A stretch of 64,000 bases of DNA from JANXSS01 sp040385645 (GCA_040385645.1 JAZKGZ010000006.1:307735-371734), one strand, 5' to 3'. Positions 53,620-62,427 are shown, numbered from the stretch's first letter. Numbers and translations are program-made. The notes: generated by a model from the sequence alone, not told the origin.

Positions 53620-54827
53620 TTAAGTCCGGCGCTTGCACGCCCGGGGTATCGCCGGCCACCTGGCTCGGCGTCATGGGCGGCGGCCAGCTCGGTCGCATGT
53701 TCGCGCATGCGGCCCAGGCGATGGGCTTTAAGGTGGCCGTGCTCGAGCCGGTTGCGGATTGCCCTGCCAGCCATGCGGCGGATCATTTTTTGTGTGCGGA
53801 TTACGAAGATGCCGTTGCCTTGAGCGACATGGGCGGGCAATGCCATGCCGTCACGACCGAATTTGAAAATGTGCCGGCGGATTCCTTGAAGGCGTTGGCA
53901 CGTGAGGCGTTCGTCGCGCCGTCGGCGGCCTGTGTGGCGATCGCCCAAGACCGGATGGCTGAAAAACACTTTTTCAGTGAATGTGCCGCTGCTTCTGGTG
54001 TCATGCCGGCACCGCACTTCCTGATTCGCCAACGTAGCGATCTGGCCAATGTTCCCGATAGTGTGTTGCCCGGCCTTCTCAAAACCGTACGGCTCGGTTA
54101 CGACGGCAAAGGTCAGGTTCGTGTACACAGCCGTGAAGATCTGCAGCATGCGTTCGACAGCATGGAAGGTGCCGGTTGTGTACTGGAGCAGCTACTGCCG
54201 CTTGCCTGCGAAGTATCGGTGCTGGTCGCGCGCGGTGCCGATGGTCAGGCGCTGGTCTATCCAATTGCAGAAAACGTGCATCGCAACGGTATTTTGCACA
54301 CCACTTTGGTGCCAGCCCTGCACGCGCCGCAGGAAGCCGTTGCCAAGGCGCAGGCGGCCGCGCTGGTGTATGTCGATCGGCTTAATTATGTCGGTGTGCT
54401 GTGCATCGAATTTTTTGTGCTGACAGACGGTAGCCTGGTGGTGAACGAGATGGCACCGCGCCCGCACAACAGCGGCCACTATACGATCGATGCCTGCGTC
54501 ACCAGCCAGTTCGCCCAACAGGTTCGCGCCATGGCACGCCTGCCCCTGGGTGATGTACGCCAGCATTCGCCGGCTGCCATGCTCAACCTGTTGGGGGATC
54601 TATGGTTCGAATCCGCCGACATCGAAGGCAAGTCCGATAACGCGATGCCGCGCGAGCCGGCCTGGGAAAAAATTCTAGCGCTACCCGGAGCCTGTCTGCA
54701 TCTGTATGGCAAAGAGGAAGCGCGATGTGGCCGCAAGATGGGGCACGTCACCTTCGTCGCACCGACGCTAAAAGCGGCTGTCGCCAGCCTGCATGCCGCC
54801 TGCGGGATTCTGGGTATCGCGCCGTGA
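53616..54827 (+). CDS. purK: N5-carboxyaminoimidazole ribonucleotide synthase
   Basis: The 403-residue ATP-grasp protein has LGVMGGGQLGRMFAHAAQAMG, the ATP-binding VLPGLLKTVRLGYDGKGQ, and catalytic loop VNEMAPRPHNSGHYTIDAC. It carboxylates AIR with bicarbonate and ATP. Coupled to purE by ATGA. Confidence 0.97.
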   Translation: MIKSGACTPGVSPATWLGVMGGGQLGRMFAHAAQAMGFKVAVLEPVADCPASHAADHFLCADYEDAVALSDMGGQCHAVTTEFENVPADSLKALAREAFVAPSAACVAIAQDRMAEKHFFSECAAASGVMPAPHFLIRQRSDLANVPDSVLPGLLKTVRLGYDGKGQVRVHSREDLQHAFDSMEGAGCVLEQLLPLACEVSVLVARGADGQALVYPIAENVHRNGILHTTLVPALHAPQEAVAKAQAAALVYVDRLNYVGVLCIEFFVLTDGSLVVNEMAPRPHNSGHYTIDACVTSQFAQQVRAMARLPLGDVRQHSPAAMLNLLGDLWFESADIEGKSDNAMPREPAWEKILALPGACLHLYGKEEARCGRKMGHVTFVAPTLKAAVASLHAACGILGIAP

Positions 54828-54837
54828 ACAGCGCGTT

Positions 54838-55956
54838 GTGAACACTAGGCCCGAGACACCCGGGCGGGTATCGGACCTTGATCGGGAAATTGCTGCCGCT
54901 GCCCGAATCCTGGAGCACGGTGGCCTGGTAGCGTTTCCGACCGAAACGGTCTACGGCTTAGGTGCCGATGCAGAAAACCCAGTCGCTGTCGGCGCAATCT
55001 ATGCCGCCAAAGGCAGACCCGCCAACCACCCGCTGATCGTTCATCTAGCCACCAACGCCGACCCTGGTTATTGGAGCAGCAATGTCAATATACCGGCGCA
55101 AAAGCTGATCGCGGCGTTTTGGCCAGGCCCGCTGACGCTGATCCTGCCGCGGGCGACGCACATATCAGATGTGGTAACAGGTGGGCAAGCGTCGATCGGT
55201 TTGCGTTGCCCTGCGCACCCGGTCGCACAGGCATTGCTGCACACGTTCAAGACAGGCGGCGGCGGTATAGCCGCACCGTCGGCAAACCGCTTCGGTCATG
55301 TCAGCCCGACCACTGCTAGCCATGTTCGCGAAGAATTCCGCGATTCGCCGTGGGTCGGCTGCATACTCGAAGGTGGGCAAAGTGCGGTCGGTATCGAGTC
55401 GACGATACTGGATTTAACGCGTGATCGTCCGGTGTTGCTACGCCCCGGTGGTATCAGTAGCGTGGAGATTGCTGAACTGCTGGGCGTCATGCCGGGTACA
55501 CCCGATGTGCAAGCGCCCCGCGTCTCGGGTTCGCTGGCATCGCATTACGCGCCGCGCACGCCGGTGGCGTTGGTGTCGACCGGGCAGCTTCCACAAACCC
55601 TCAAAATATTGCTGGCGCTTGGTCGTCGTGTGGCGCTGATGCATCACACCGTTTTCGCTGCCGGCGACTTATATGCGGCAGATGCCGCACTCGGTTCTTC
55701 AACGTCTGTGGCCACCCACGCCTGGCCAGCTAAGATAGAAATGGCAGGCAATCTTGTCCGCCGGGCCATGCCTTCTGACCCCAGTGCTTACGCGCACGAT
55801 CTCTATGCAGTGCTGCGTCAATTGGACCAGGCCGGTACCGACATGATTTTGGTAGAAGCATTACCTAAGTCAAACGACTGGCAAGCGGTTGGCGACCGCC
55901 TCACACGCGCCGCACACGGATCAGAGAGTGTCTTGCAGCACTTGATCGGCGCTTGA
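54838..55956 (+). CDS. Sua5/YrdC/YciO-type L-threonylcarbamoyladenylate synthase
   Basis: The frame opens at 54793 inside purK; I prefer GTG 54838 just after the purK stop (372 residues). The YrdC domain is clear: GGLVAFPTETVYGLGADA, IYAAKGRPANHPLIVHL, FWPGPLTL and the RCPAHPVAQALL and APSANRFGHVSPTTA motifs. A C-terminal Sua5 domain follows (about 230-370). It makes the intermediate for tRNA t6A37 synthesis. tcdA at 57067, which modifies t6A to its cyclic form, is nearby. Confidence 0.9.
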   Translation: MNTRPETPGRVSDLDREIAAAARILEHGGLVAFPTETVYGLGADAENPVAVGAIYAAKGRPANHPLIVHLATNADPGYWSSNVNIPAQKLIAAFWPGPLTLILPRATHISDVVTGGQASIGLRCPAHPVAQALLHTFKTGGGGIAAPSANRFGHVSPTTASHVREEFRDSPWVGCILEGGQSAVGIESTILDLTRDRPVLLRPGGISSVEIAELLGVMPGTPDVQAPRVSGSLASHYAPRTPVALVSTGQLPQTLKILLALGRRVALMHHTVFAAGDLYAADAALGSSTSVATHAWPAKIEMAGNLVRRAMPSDPSAYAHDLYAVLRQLDQAGTDMILVEALPKSNDWQAVGDRLTRAAHGSESVLQHLIGA

Positions 55957-55994
55957 TATATTTATTTCGGGCGCGCCAAGCGATTTACAGGCAA

Positions 55995-56288
55995 TCATCC
56001 GAAGCGTATTTTCATACCCAATATAAACATTGCCAGGATCAGCGTCACCAGATTGGCAATAATGACGGGCCATGCACCGAGCATGAGGCCATATACCAGC
56101 CAGAGCGCAACGCCGATCGTAAAAATGCTGTACATGCCCAATGAAATACCTTCGGCACGTCTAGATTTCCACGTTAGCCAAGCTTGTGGGACGAAGGCCA
56201 GCGTGGTTAAGAACGCCGCGAGCGATCCGATGAGGTTGTCCAGCGCAGCGGAAGAATATAAGGTCAAGAATTGCGTCATTTGAAACAT
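55995..56288 (-). CDS. SemiSWEET/PQ-loop-type small transporter
   Basis: The frame extends to 56438 through pdxH, but ATG 56288 gives 97 residues, the size of a SemiSWEET: three helices with the PQ-loop motif FVPQAWLTWKSRRAEGISLGMY. Such proteins dimerise to move sugars or other small molecules across the inner membrane. It lies 20 bases after pdxH. Confidence 0.82.
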   Translation of the reverse strand: MFQMTQFLTLYSSAALDNLIGSLAAFLTTLAFVPQAWLTWKSRRAEGISLGMYSIFTIGVALWLVYGLMLGAWPVIIANLVTLILAMFILGMKIRFG

Positions 56289-56308
56289 GATTTGGTGCGT
56301 GGGATTGT

Positions 56309-56944
56309 TTAGGGTTGCAGCCGCTCGCGCTTCCAGCCTGCCTGGGGTTGCAATGCATAGGCGATTCGGTCGTGCAGGCGCGAGCGCCGGCCTTGCCAAA
56401 ATTCCAGATAATCCGGCTCCAGCCGGTAACCGCCCCAATGTGCCGGGCGTATCGGATGCATGCCTTGCTCCGTCTCGGTTGCAGCGAAACGACGTTCGAG
56501 CGCGGCACGGTCGGTAATCGGTTCACTCTGCGCCGAGGCGATGGCACCGAGGCGGCTACCCAAAGGCCGGCTTTCGAAATAGGCATCGCTTTCGGCGGCC
56601 GATATGCGCATGACCTTGCCTTCGATGCGCACCTGACGCTCCAGCTCGACCCAATGAAACAATAATGCCGCATGCGCATTGTTTTGCAGATCGTGACCCT
56701 TGCGGCTGGCATAGTTGGTGTACCAGACGAAGCCTGTCGGATCGAACTGTTTGAGCAGCACGATGCGTGAAGATGGCCGGCCGTTGGCATCGACGGTGGC
56801 CAGGCTCATCGCCGTCGGCTCCGGCATCGCAGCCGCGATTGCTTCATCGAGCCATTTCTCGAATTGCGCGACCGGTTCGGGCAGGGTATCGGCTTTCGCC
56901 AAGCTAGCCTGGCTGTATTCCTTGCGTAAATCGGAAATCGACAT
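56309..56944 (-). CDS. pdxH: Pyridoxine/pyridoxamine 5'-phosphate oxidase
   Basis: The 211-residue FMN enzyme has AMSLATVDANGRPSSRIVLLKQFD, FYTNYASRKGHDLQNNAHAALLFHW, ESRPLGSRLGAIAS and the end DYLEFWQGRRSRLHDRIAY. It oxidises PNP or PMP to pyridoxal phosphate. Length is normal. Confidence 0.95.
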   Translation of the reverse strand: MSISDLRKEYSQASLAKADTLPEPVAQFEKWLDEAIAAAMPEPTAMSLATVDANGRPSSRIVLLKQFDPTGFVWYTNYASRKGHDLQNNAHAALLFHWVELERQVRIEGKVMRISAAESDAYFESRPLGSRLGAIASAQSEPITDRAALERRFAATETEQGMHPIRPAHWGGYRLEPDYLEFWQGRRSRLHDRIAYALQPQAGWKRERLQP

Positions 56945-57066
56945 ATTGGTGTTCCCTTCGAAGGCAGTAGGTTAACACCGTCTTGAGCGTCCAGTGATTC
57001 ATAACTGGAAATGTTGAACGACTAGCGTTGGGGATAACCGACGTTTCGCTCCGTTAGAATGCAGTC

Positions 57067-57870
57067 ATGAAACCAGAGCATGATATCGATTTCGAACGCC
57101 GCTTCGGCGGCATCGCCCGCCTTTACGGTGCCTTTGCACTGGCGCGCTTTCAGGGGGCGCATGTGTGCGTGATCGGTGTCGGTGGCGTCGGCTCCTGGGT
57201 GGTGGAAGCGTTGGCACGTTCCGCAGTCGGTCGTATCACCATGATCGATCTCGACCACCTCGCCGAATCGAATGTGAACCGTCAGATTCATGCCCTGACC
57301 GATACCATCGGCATGGCGAAAGTGTCTGCACTAGCGCAGCGGATTGCACAGATCAATCCGTATTGTGAAGTGGTACAAATCGAAGAGTTTCTGACGGCGG
57401 ACAACCTGGAGCCGCTGATCGGCAGCCGCTCTTATGATTTCATCGTCGATGCCATCGACAACGTTCGTGCCAAGACGGCGCTCATTGCTTATTGCCGCAC
57501 ACACAAATTGCGGCTGGTGACGATCGGCGGTGCCGGTGGCCAGATCGACCCGACCCGTATCGAAGTGCGCGATCTGTGTCGGACCGAACAAGAGCCGTTG
57601 CTTGCCAAAGTGCGCAAACGGCTGCGGGCAGAGCATGGTTTTCCGCGAGGTACCAAGAATAAATTCGGTATCGACGCCGTATTTTCTACAGAGCCGTTGC
57701 GATTTCCGCTAACGCCGGATGAGGAAGGCGACGAAACGCCTGCAGATTCGGCTAAGGGCGTCACGGGCCTACATTGCGCTGGGTTTGGCTCGGCAGTCGT
57801 CGTTACCGCAGCATTCGGGTTGGTGGCCGCAGCACATGTGCTGCGGCTGTTGGCGCAAGATGAAATATGA
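57067..57870 (+). CDS. tcdA: tRNA threonylcarbamoyladenosine dehydratase TcdA (CsdL)
   Basis: The 267-residue E1-like protein has the nucleotide-binding GVGGVGSWVVEALARSAVG, DLDHLAESNVNRQ, and DFIVDAIDNVRAKTALI motifs, and a C-terminal hydrophobic end as in TcdA. It dehydrates t6A37 in tRNA to cyclic t6A using ATP. A Sua5-type protein that starts t6A synthesis is encoded 1.1 kb upstream. Confidence 0.93.
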   Translation: MKPEHDIDFERRFGGIARLYGAFALARFQGAHVCVIGVGGVGSWVVEALARSAVGRITMIDLDHLAESNVNRQIHALTDTIGMAKVSALAQRIAQINPYCEVVQIEEFLTADNLEPLIGSRSYDFIVDAIDNVRAKTALIAYCRTHKLRLVTIGGAGGQIDPTRIEVRDLCRTEQEPLLAKVRKRLRAEHGFPRGTKNKFGIDAVFSTEPLRFPLTPDEEGDETPADSAKGVTGLHCAGFGSAVVVTAAFGLVAAAHVLRLLAQDEI

Positions 57871-57888
57871 AAACAAGGAATAGTGTTT

Positions 57889-58161
57889 ATGCGATCAACC
57901 CGTGCAACGGCAGCCGTCGAGCGCTTAAAAAGGCGCTCCGACAATGCCGACTATTCATTCATTCTGGGGGCCAACGGCCTGTTCCAACTCGTGAGTACCG
58001 TTGTGAGTCCTGAAACTCCGGGCGCAGTGCAAAAAATTGGTGAGCCTTTACCGCTGGACGACTTCGTCGCTTACGTCAACGCCTACGGCCCGCAGATACC
58101 GCGTCGCATGACAAAAAGCGATATCGCTTTTGAAAAACAGCTTGTTAAAAAGAAGCTTTGA
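57889..58161 (+). CDS. Small conserved protein of unknown function
   Basis: GTG 57883 and ATG 57889 are both possible; aagga at 57875-57879 is 9 bases from the ATG and only 3 from the GTG, so I take 57889 (90 residues). The protein has a basic start (RATAAVERLKRR), then SFILGANGLFQLVSTVV and a charged tail (KSDIAFEKQLVKKKL). No family is recognised. It lies 18 bases after tcdA and 13 before the next gene. Confidence 0.65.
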   Translation: MRSTRATAAVERLKRRSDNADYSFILGANGLFQLVSTVVSPETPGAVQKIGEPLPLDDFVAYVNAYGPQIPRRMTKSDIAFEKQLVKKKL

Positions 58162-58174
58162 AGAGAGCCAGCAC

Positions 58175-59549
58175 ATGAGCGAACAACCCAATCAACCCAA
58201 TCAACCCAATCAACCCAATCAACCCAATCAACCCAATCAACCCAATCNNNNNNNNNNNNNNNNNNNNNNNNNNNNNNNNNNNNNNNNNNNNNNNNNNNNN
58301 NNNNNNNNNNNNNNNNNNNNNNNNNNNNNNNNNNNNNNNNNNNNNNNAACCCATTCGACCTCCTCCTGCAGGTGGCGGAGGCTTCGATCCAGGCGGCTTG
58401 AAGCGCCTGCACGATGTCATCGAGGCCCGCGTGGCACGTGGCCATATTCCGGGTGCCGCGATCCTGCTGCAACGCCACGGTCAGCGATTCGAAGCGGCGT
58501 TCGGCCGTCAGTCACCTTTGGCTGAGACGCCGATGACGATGGATGCCATTTTTCGTATCTATTCGATGACCAAGCCGGTGGTGTCGGTTGCCATCATGAT
58601 GTTGGTCGAACAAGGGCGTTTGTTGATCAGCGATCCGGTGACAAAGCATTTGCCGGAGTTTGCCAACGTCCAGGTTGGCGTGGAAGTCGTCGGCATCGAT
58701 GGCGTGCCGGTGCTGCAACTTGAACCTTGCAAGAAGCCGATGACCATCCAGGATTTGCTGCGCCATACGGCAGGCCTGACTTACGGCAAATTCGGCACGC
58801 CGACATTGGTGAAGGCGGCTTATTGTGCGTCGGGTGTAGAGGAAATTTCGCTGACCAACGACGAAGTAGTCAGCAAGATTGCCGCCCTGCCACTGGCCAT
58901 GCAACCCGGCACCTGTTGGGAATACAGCCGCGCTACGGATGTACTGGGTGCCTTGCTAGAACGACTATGCGGGCAGCCGCTCGATGTGGTTTTGCATGAG
59001 CGCATCTTTGCACCACTGGGAATGAACGATACCGGTTTCTGGGTCGAACCGGCGAAGCATGCCCGGATCGCCGAAGCGTTCGAGGTCGAGCCGGATCAGG
59101 CCATCGAAGTGCAATTGCACGACATCCGCACCCGGCCATTATTGCTTTCCGGCGGTGGCGGGCTGGTATCGACTGCGCGCGACTACCTGCGCTTCGCGCA
59201 GATGCTCGCCAATGGCGGCGTGCTCGAGGACGTGCGGCTACTTTCACGTAAGACGGTCGCTTTTATGACTGCTGACCATCTTGCGGTGTTGCCCGATGCG
59301 TTGAACGGCCCTGCCTATCTTCCAGGTCCCGGTTACGGATTCGGTTTGGGTTTTGCGGTGCGCACGCACGCAGGTGGTGCCTACACGCCCGGATCGGTCG
59401 GCGACTTCAATTGGAGCGGGCTTGCCGGCACTTACTTCTGGATCGATCCCCAGGAAGACCTGATTGCCATCTGGCTGATGCAGGCACCCGAGCAACGTGA
59501 TGCCTATCGACAGTTAATTAGATATTTGGTGGCTGGTTGTTTGCGCTGA
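58175..59549 (+). CDS. Serine hydrolase of the beta-lactamase/EstB family, interrupted by an assembly gap
   Basis: ATG 58175 starts MSEQ followed by at least seven Pro-Asn-Gln repeats that run into the N gap; after the gap the frame reads PIRPPPAGGGGFDPGGLKRLHDV and continues to 59549. The catalytic SxxK is SMTK (Ser codon 58563-58565) and the Tyr motif is YSR (58923). It matches class C beta-lactamase-like esterases (EstB, family VIII); penicillin hydrolysis is unlikely but cannot be excluded. With exactly 100 N the two parts are out of frame, but a gap that is a multiple of three restores one frame. If the repeat tail is not part of it, a TTG at 58398 would be the first start. Confidence 0.8.
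58184..58247 (+). repeat. 9-bp tandem repeat caacccaat, left of the assembly gap
   Basis: Seven perfect units plus one base precede the gap. The sequence right of the gap begins aaccca, continuing the repeat exactly in phase. Confidence 0.95.
58248..58347. other. Assembly gap (100 N)
   Basis: A run of exactly 100 N, the conventional length for a scaffold gap of unknown size, inside a 9-bp tandem repeat. Confidence 0.98.
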
Positions 59550-59595
59550 GACGTATGGGAGCGATTGCGGCGTTGCGGGTTACTGGAGCAAACTT

Positions 59596-59631
59596 ACTGT
59601 AATAAGCTCACTGTAATAAGCTCACTCTAAC
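59596..59631. repeat. 14-bp direct repeats between the hydrolase and kinase genes
   Basis: actgtaataagctc occurs twice in tandem (59596-59609, 59610-59623) and a third, partial actctaa follows into the 3' end of the kinase gene. Confidence 0.7.
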
Positions 59632-60758
59632 AACGGCAACCCGACCGACATGGTCGTACCCAGGCCTGATCCTGGCGAAGCTGCATGCACGGTACCCCCG
59701 TGCAAGTCTACCAATTGCTTCACGATCGCCAATCCTAACCCAAGCCCACTGTGCGTTCGGTTGTCGGAGCCGTTCTCTTGACGCAGGCGTTCGAATACGT
59801 GCGACAGAAATTGCGCCGTCATGCCGACGCCGTTGTCGATGATCTCGATCAATACCTGATTGGTTGTCGATGTCAGCACCACTCGCACATTGCCGCCGGC
59901 CGGCGTGAATTTCACCGCATTCGACAGCAGGTTCCATATAATTTGCTGCAACCTGCTCGGGTCTGCCGATATCGGTCCGGCTTGCGGGCTCAGCATCTTT
60001 TCGATCGATACGCCTTTTGCGTTGGCAATCGGCTGAATGGTTTCGATTGCTGCCTCGATGGCATCGAGTGGATGCATGACTTGAACTTCCAGCCTGACTT
60101 TGCCAGTGATGATGCGGCTCATATCGAGCATGTCGTCGATCAGCTGGGTCTGAAGTCGTGCGTTACGCTCGATGGCTTCCAAGCCGCGCTTGATGTCGTC
60201 GGTGCCATCCTTGGTTTTAAGGCGCAGAATCTGCGCCCAGCCGAGTACCGCATTCAGCGGAGTGCGTAATTCATGCGATAGGGTAGCCAGAAATTCATCG
60301 GTCATGCGGTCGGCGCGTTCGGCCAGATCTCGTGTCGCCTGCTCGGCAATCGTCTGGGCCTGCCTTTGGTATTCCATTGGATCTTCGACTCTGGATGTCA
60401 CGCCAACGAAATTGCTGGCTTTGCCATCGACGTCATAAAGCGCTTTGCCATGCGAACGCAGGCGACGTGTCGTCCCATCTTTACATGCGATGCGAAATTC
60501 GGTCGTGCACTCGGTACGGTCGCGAATGGCTGTGCCGATACGTTCGTGCATCTCTGAAAGATCTTCAGCAAACACGCCCGCCATCGATTCCGTGCTCGTC
60601 AAATCCAAGCGATCCTGATCGGCATCGAACAGCACCGCCATCGAGCGATTCCAGCGAACCCGGTTAGAAGCAAAGTCCCATTCCCAAGTGCCGATACCTG
60701 CGGCGTCGCAGCCATCACATAAAATTTTTACTTCTTGTTCGAGTTCGTAAGGCGACAT
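59622..60758 (-). CDS. PAS-domain sensor histidine kinase
   Basis: The 378-residue protein has one PAS domain (about 10-125; GIGTWEWDFASNRVRWN, then EFRIACKDGTTRRLRSHG), a short coiled segment, HisKA with phosphoacceptor His162 (LATLSHELRTPLNAVLGW) and HATPase with QIIWNLLSNAVKFTP, IIDNGVGM and SGLGLGLAIVKQLV. There is no membrane segment, so it senses a cytoplasmic signal. No response regulator is adjacent, so the partner is unknown. Confidence 0.9.
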   Translation of the reverse strand: MSPYELEQEVKILCDGCDAAGIGTWEWDFASNRVRWNRSMAVLFDADQDRLDLTSTESMAGVFAEDLSEMHERIGTAIRDRTECTTEFRIACKDGTTRRLRSHGKALYDVDGKASNFVGVTSRVEDPMEYQRQAQTIAEQATRDLAERADRMTDEFLATLSHELRTPLNAVLGWAQILRLKTKDGTDDIKRGLEAIERNARLQTQLIDDMLDMSRIITGKVRLEVQVMHPLDAIEAAIETIQPIANAKGVSIEKMLSPQAGPISADPSRLQQIIWNLLSNAVKFTPAGGNVRVVLTSTTNQVLIEIIDNGVGMTAQFLSHVFERLRQENGSDNRTHSGLGLGLAIVKQLVDLHGGTVHAASPGSGLGTTMSVGLPLLE

Positions 60759-61008
60759 CGTCGATCCGGTTTAACGTGATGGGATATAGGGTAACGCCAT
60801 TCGCGATTTGAGGTTTAGCGGCAAGTTTGGTTCAAGTGGAGATGCACACATTAAGCATGGACATCAATCCTTCTGCCCCACCAAATCGATGCGAGTCGTT
60901 GATAGCCCGATTGGTTTGCGTTGTGGTGCAGCGAATACTGCGCGTTATCACCGCATAATATGCGGTGAATAATTTGTACATGCGGAGAATATGCCCTATA
61001 ATCTCCGC
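60759..61008. other. Regulatory region between kinase and fic
   Basis: 250 bases without a supported gene. The right end holds a 21-bp perfect palindrome and the fic promoter with its operator (separate entries). The left part shows nothing recognisable. Confidence 0.6.
60948..60968. promoter_or_regulatory. 21-bp perfect palindrome upstream of fic
   Basis: tcaccgcata-a-tatgcggtga is an exact inverted repeat. Its TGCGGTGA half-site resembles the TGCGGAGA half-sites of the adjacent operator, so the same protein may bind both. Confidence 0.65.
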
Positions 61009-61010
61009 AT
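60974..61010 (+). promoter_or_regulatory. fic promoter with operator; predicted leaderless start
   Basis: TTGTAC (60974-60979) and TATAAT (60997-61002) are exactly 17 bases apart. Transcription would start about 7 bases after the -10, at or near A61009 of the fic ATG. atgcggaga (60980-60988) and tctccgcat (61002-61010) form a perfect 9-bp inverted repeat with a 13-base spacer that straddles the -10 and runs into the start codon. Confidence 0.75.
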
Positions 61011-62136
61011 GAAAAGCGGCGATTATACTTACATCTGGCAAGCCAGCGACTGGCCAAGCTGGCGCTTTGATCTGACGGATCTAACTCAGGCAATGGTCAA
61101 AGTCAGTCATGCTCAGGGTTTGCTAACGGGCCGATTGGCCGAAGTCGGCATGGCCCTGCGTGACCAGGCCAGCCTGTCGGTGTTGACCGAGGACGTGATC
61201 AAGACCAGTGAGATCGAAGGCGAACGGCTCAACGTCGAGTCTGTACGTTCTTCCATCGCGCGGCGACTCGGCGTCGATATCGGTGCTCTGGCCCCGGTGG
61301 ATCGTTACGTCGAAGGCGTGGTCGAGATGGTGCTTGACGCCACCGCCAATTACAACGCACCTGTCACCCGAAACCGTCTGCTAGGGTGGCATGCCGCCTT
61401 GTTCCCCACGGGCTATTCGGGTTTGGTTCAAATCAACGTGGGCGGCTGGCGCGACGATGTTACCGGTCCGATGCAGGTGGTCTCCGGGCCGTTGGGGCGT
61501 CAACGCGTGCATTTTGAGGCACCGCCGGCCGAACGGCTGGAGTCCGAGACCAACCGCTTTTTGGTCTGGGCCAACAGCGCGTCGAACGAACCGCCGCTGA
61601 TCAAGGCCGGGCTCGCGCACCTGTGGTTCGTCACGCTTCACCCTTTCGACGATGGCAACGGCCGCATCGCGCGTGCCGTTGGCGATCTGTTCCTTGCCCG
61701 TGCTGATGGTAGCCCACAGCGTTTCTACAGCCTGTCGGCGCAGATCCAGCGGGAGCGCAAAGCCTACTACGACATCCTTGAGCGCACCCAAAAGCAATCG
61801 CTGGATGTCACCGAATGGCTCGCGTGGTTCCTCGCCACACTGCATCGTGCCGTCGACCAGGCACAGCACACGCTCGACGCCGTGCTGGCAAAAACGCGGT
61901 TCTGGCAGCGCTGGGCCGCGCCTGGCTCTGCACCGTTCAACGAGCGGCAAGTAAAGCTGGTCAACCGGCTGCTCGATGGTTTTGAGGGCAAGCTCACCAG
62001 CAGCAAGTGGGGCGCGATTGCCAAGTGTTCGCCGGACACCGCTCTGCGCGACATAACGGATCTGCTGTCCCGTGGCGTCTTACGCAAATCGGACGCGGGT
62101 GGACGTAGCACCAGCTACGAGCTCAACGACTTATAG
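61009..62136 (+). CDS. Fic family AMPylator-type protein with C-terminal winged helix
   Basis: I choose ATG 61009 (375 residues) over 60991 because the -10 hexamer lies between the two. The Fic motif HPFDDGNGRIAR starts at His211. An inhibitory-helix motif TSEIEG (Thr66-Gly71) fits [ST]xxxE[GN] and would block the ATP site until relieved. The C-terminal part (SKWGAIAKCSPDTALRDITDLLSRGVL...GGRSTSYEL) is a winged helix-turn-helix. The enzyme would transfer AMP to a target protein and may bind its own operator. No separate antitoxin is seen. Confidence 0.88.
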   Translation: MKSGDYTYIWQASDWPSWRFDLTDLTQAMVKVSHAQGLLTGRLAEVGMALRDQASLSVLTEDVIKTSEIEGERLNVESVRSSIARRLGVDIGALAPVDRYVEGVVEMVLDATANYNAPVTRNRLLGWHAALFPTGYSGLVQINVGGWRDDVTGPMQVVSGPLGRQRVHFEAPPAERLESETNRFLVWANSASNEPPLIKAGLAHLWFVTLHPFDDGNGRIARAVGDLFLARADGSPQRFYSLSAQIQRERKAYYDILERTQKQSLDVTEWLAWFLATLHRAVDQAQHTLDAVLAKTRFWQRWAAPGSAPFNERQVKLVNRLLDGFEGKLTSSKWGAIAKCSPDTALRDITDLLSRGVLRKSDAGGRSTSYELNDL

Positions 62137-62258
62137 AGGTAAGGTGACTTTCGAGAGGTCCCAGCCGCAAGCGCCAACTGGGGCTGTGTCAGCCCAAGCT
62201 GTTTGCGGGCGGCGCGCATTGTGTCGCCGAGTTGTTGAGGTGATTGAATGGATGTCAT
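62115..62258 (-). pseudogene. Truncated hipB-like XRE antitoxin
   Basis: From ATG 62258 the minus strand reads QLGDTMRAARKQLGLTQPQ then LALAAG, the first helices of a HipB-type XRE repressor, and then at about 62160 the sequence changes abruptly and ends at a stop overlapping the end of fic. A full HipB would continue with the recognition helix and about 50 more residues. Two palindromic operators precede it. No hipA follows; the fic gene occupies that place. Confidence 0.65.
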
Positions 62259-62268
62259 AGCCTGTCCA

Positions 62269-62286
62269 ATTTCCCGTTCGGGAAAT
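62269..62286. promoter_or_regulatory. hipB operator 1
   Basis: atttcccg-tt-cgggaaat is a perfect 18-bp inverted repeat 10 bases upstream of the truncated hipB start. Confidence 0.7.
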
Positions 62287-62318
62287 CATCAGCCATAAGC
62301 CGGCTGCATACAAGGTAT

Positions 62319-62336
62319 ATTTTCCGATCGGGAAAT
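62319..62336. promoter_or_regulatory. hipB operator 2
   Basis: attttccg-at-cgggaaat is the same site with one mismatch in the left arm. Its centre is exactly 50 bases from that of operator 1. Confidence 0.68.
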
Positions 62337-62427
62337 AAAAGAGGCGTTTGATTTCAAATCTGCCACGCATTCATATCCTACAAGGCGCAGTTTGCCCTTC
62401 TTATGCCTGATTTGTGCTGTTACATTG

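Noticed and set aside
58145..58478. Antisense frames through the assembly gap reading Ile-Gly-Leu or Val-Asp-Trp repeats
   Set aside because: They are reverse readings of the 9-bp repeat joined through N characters.
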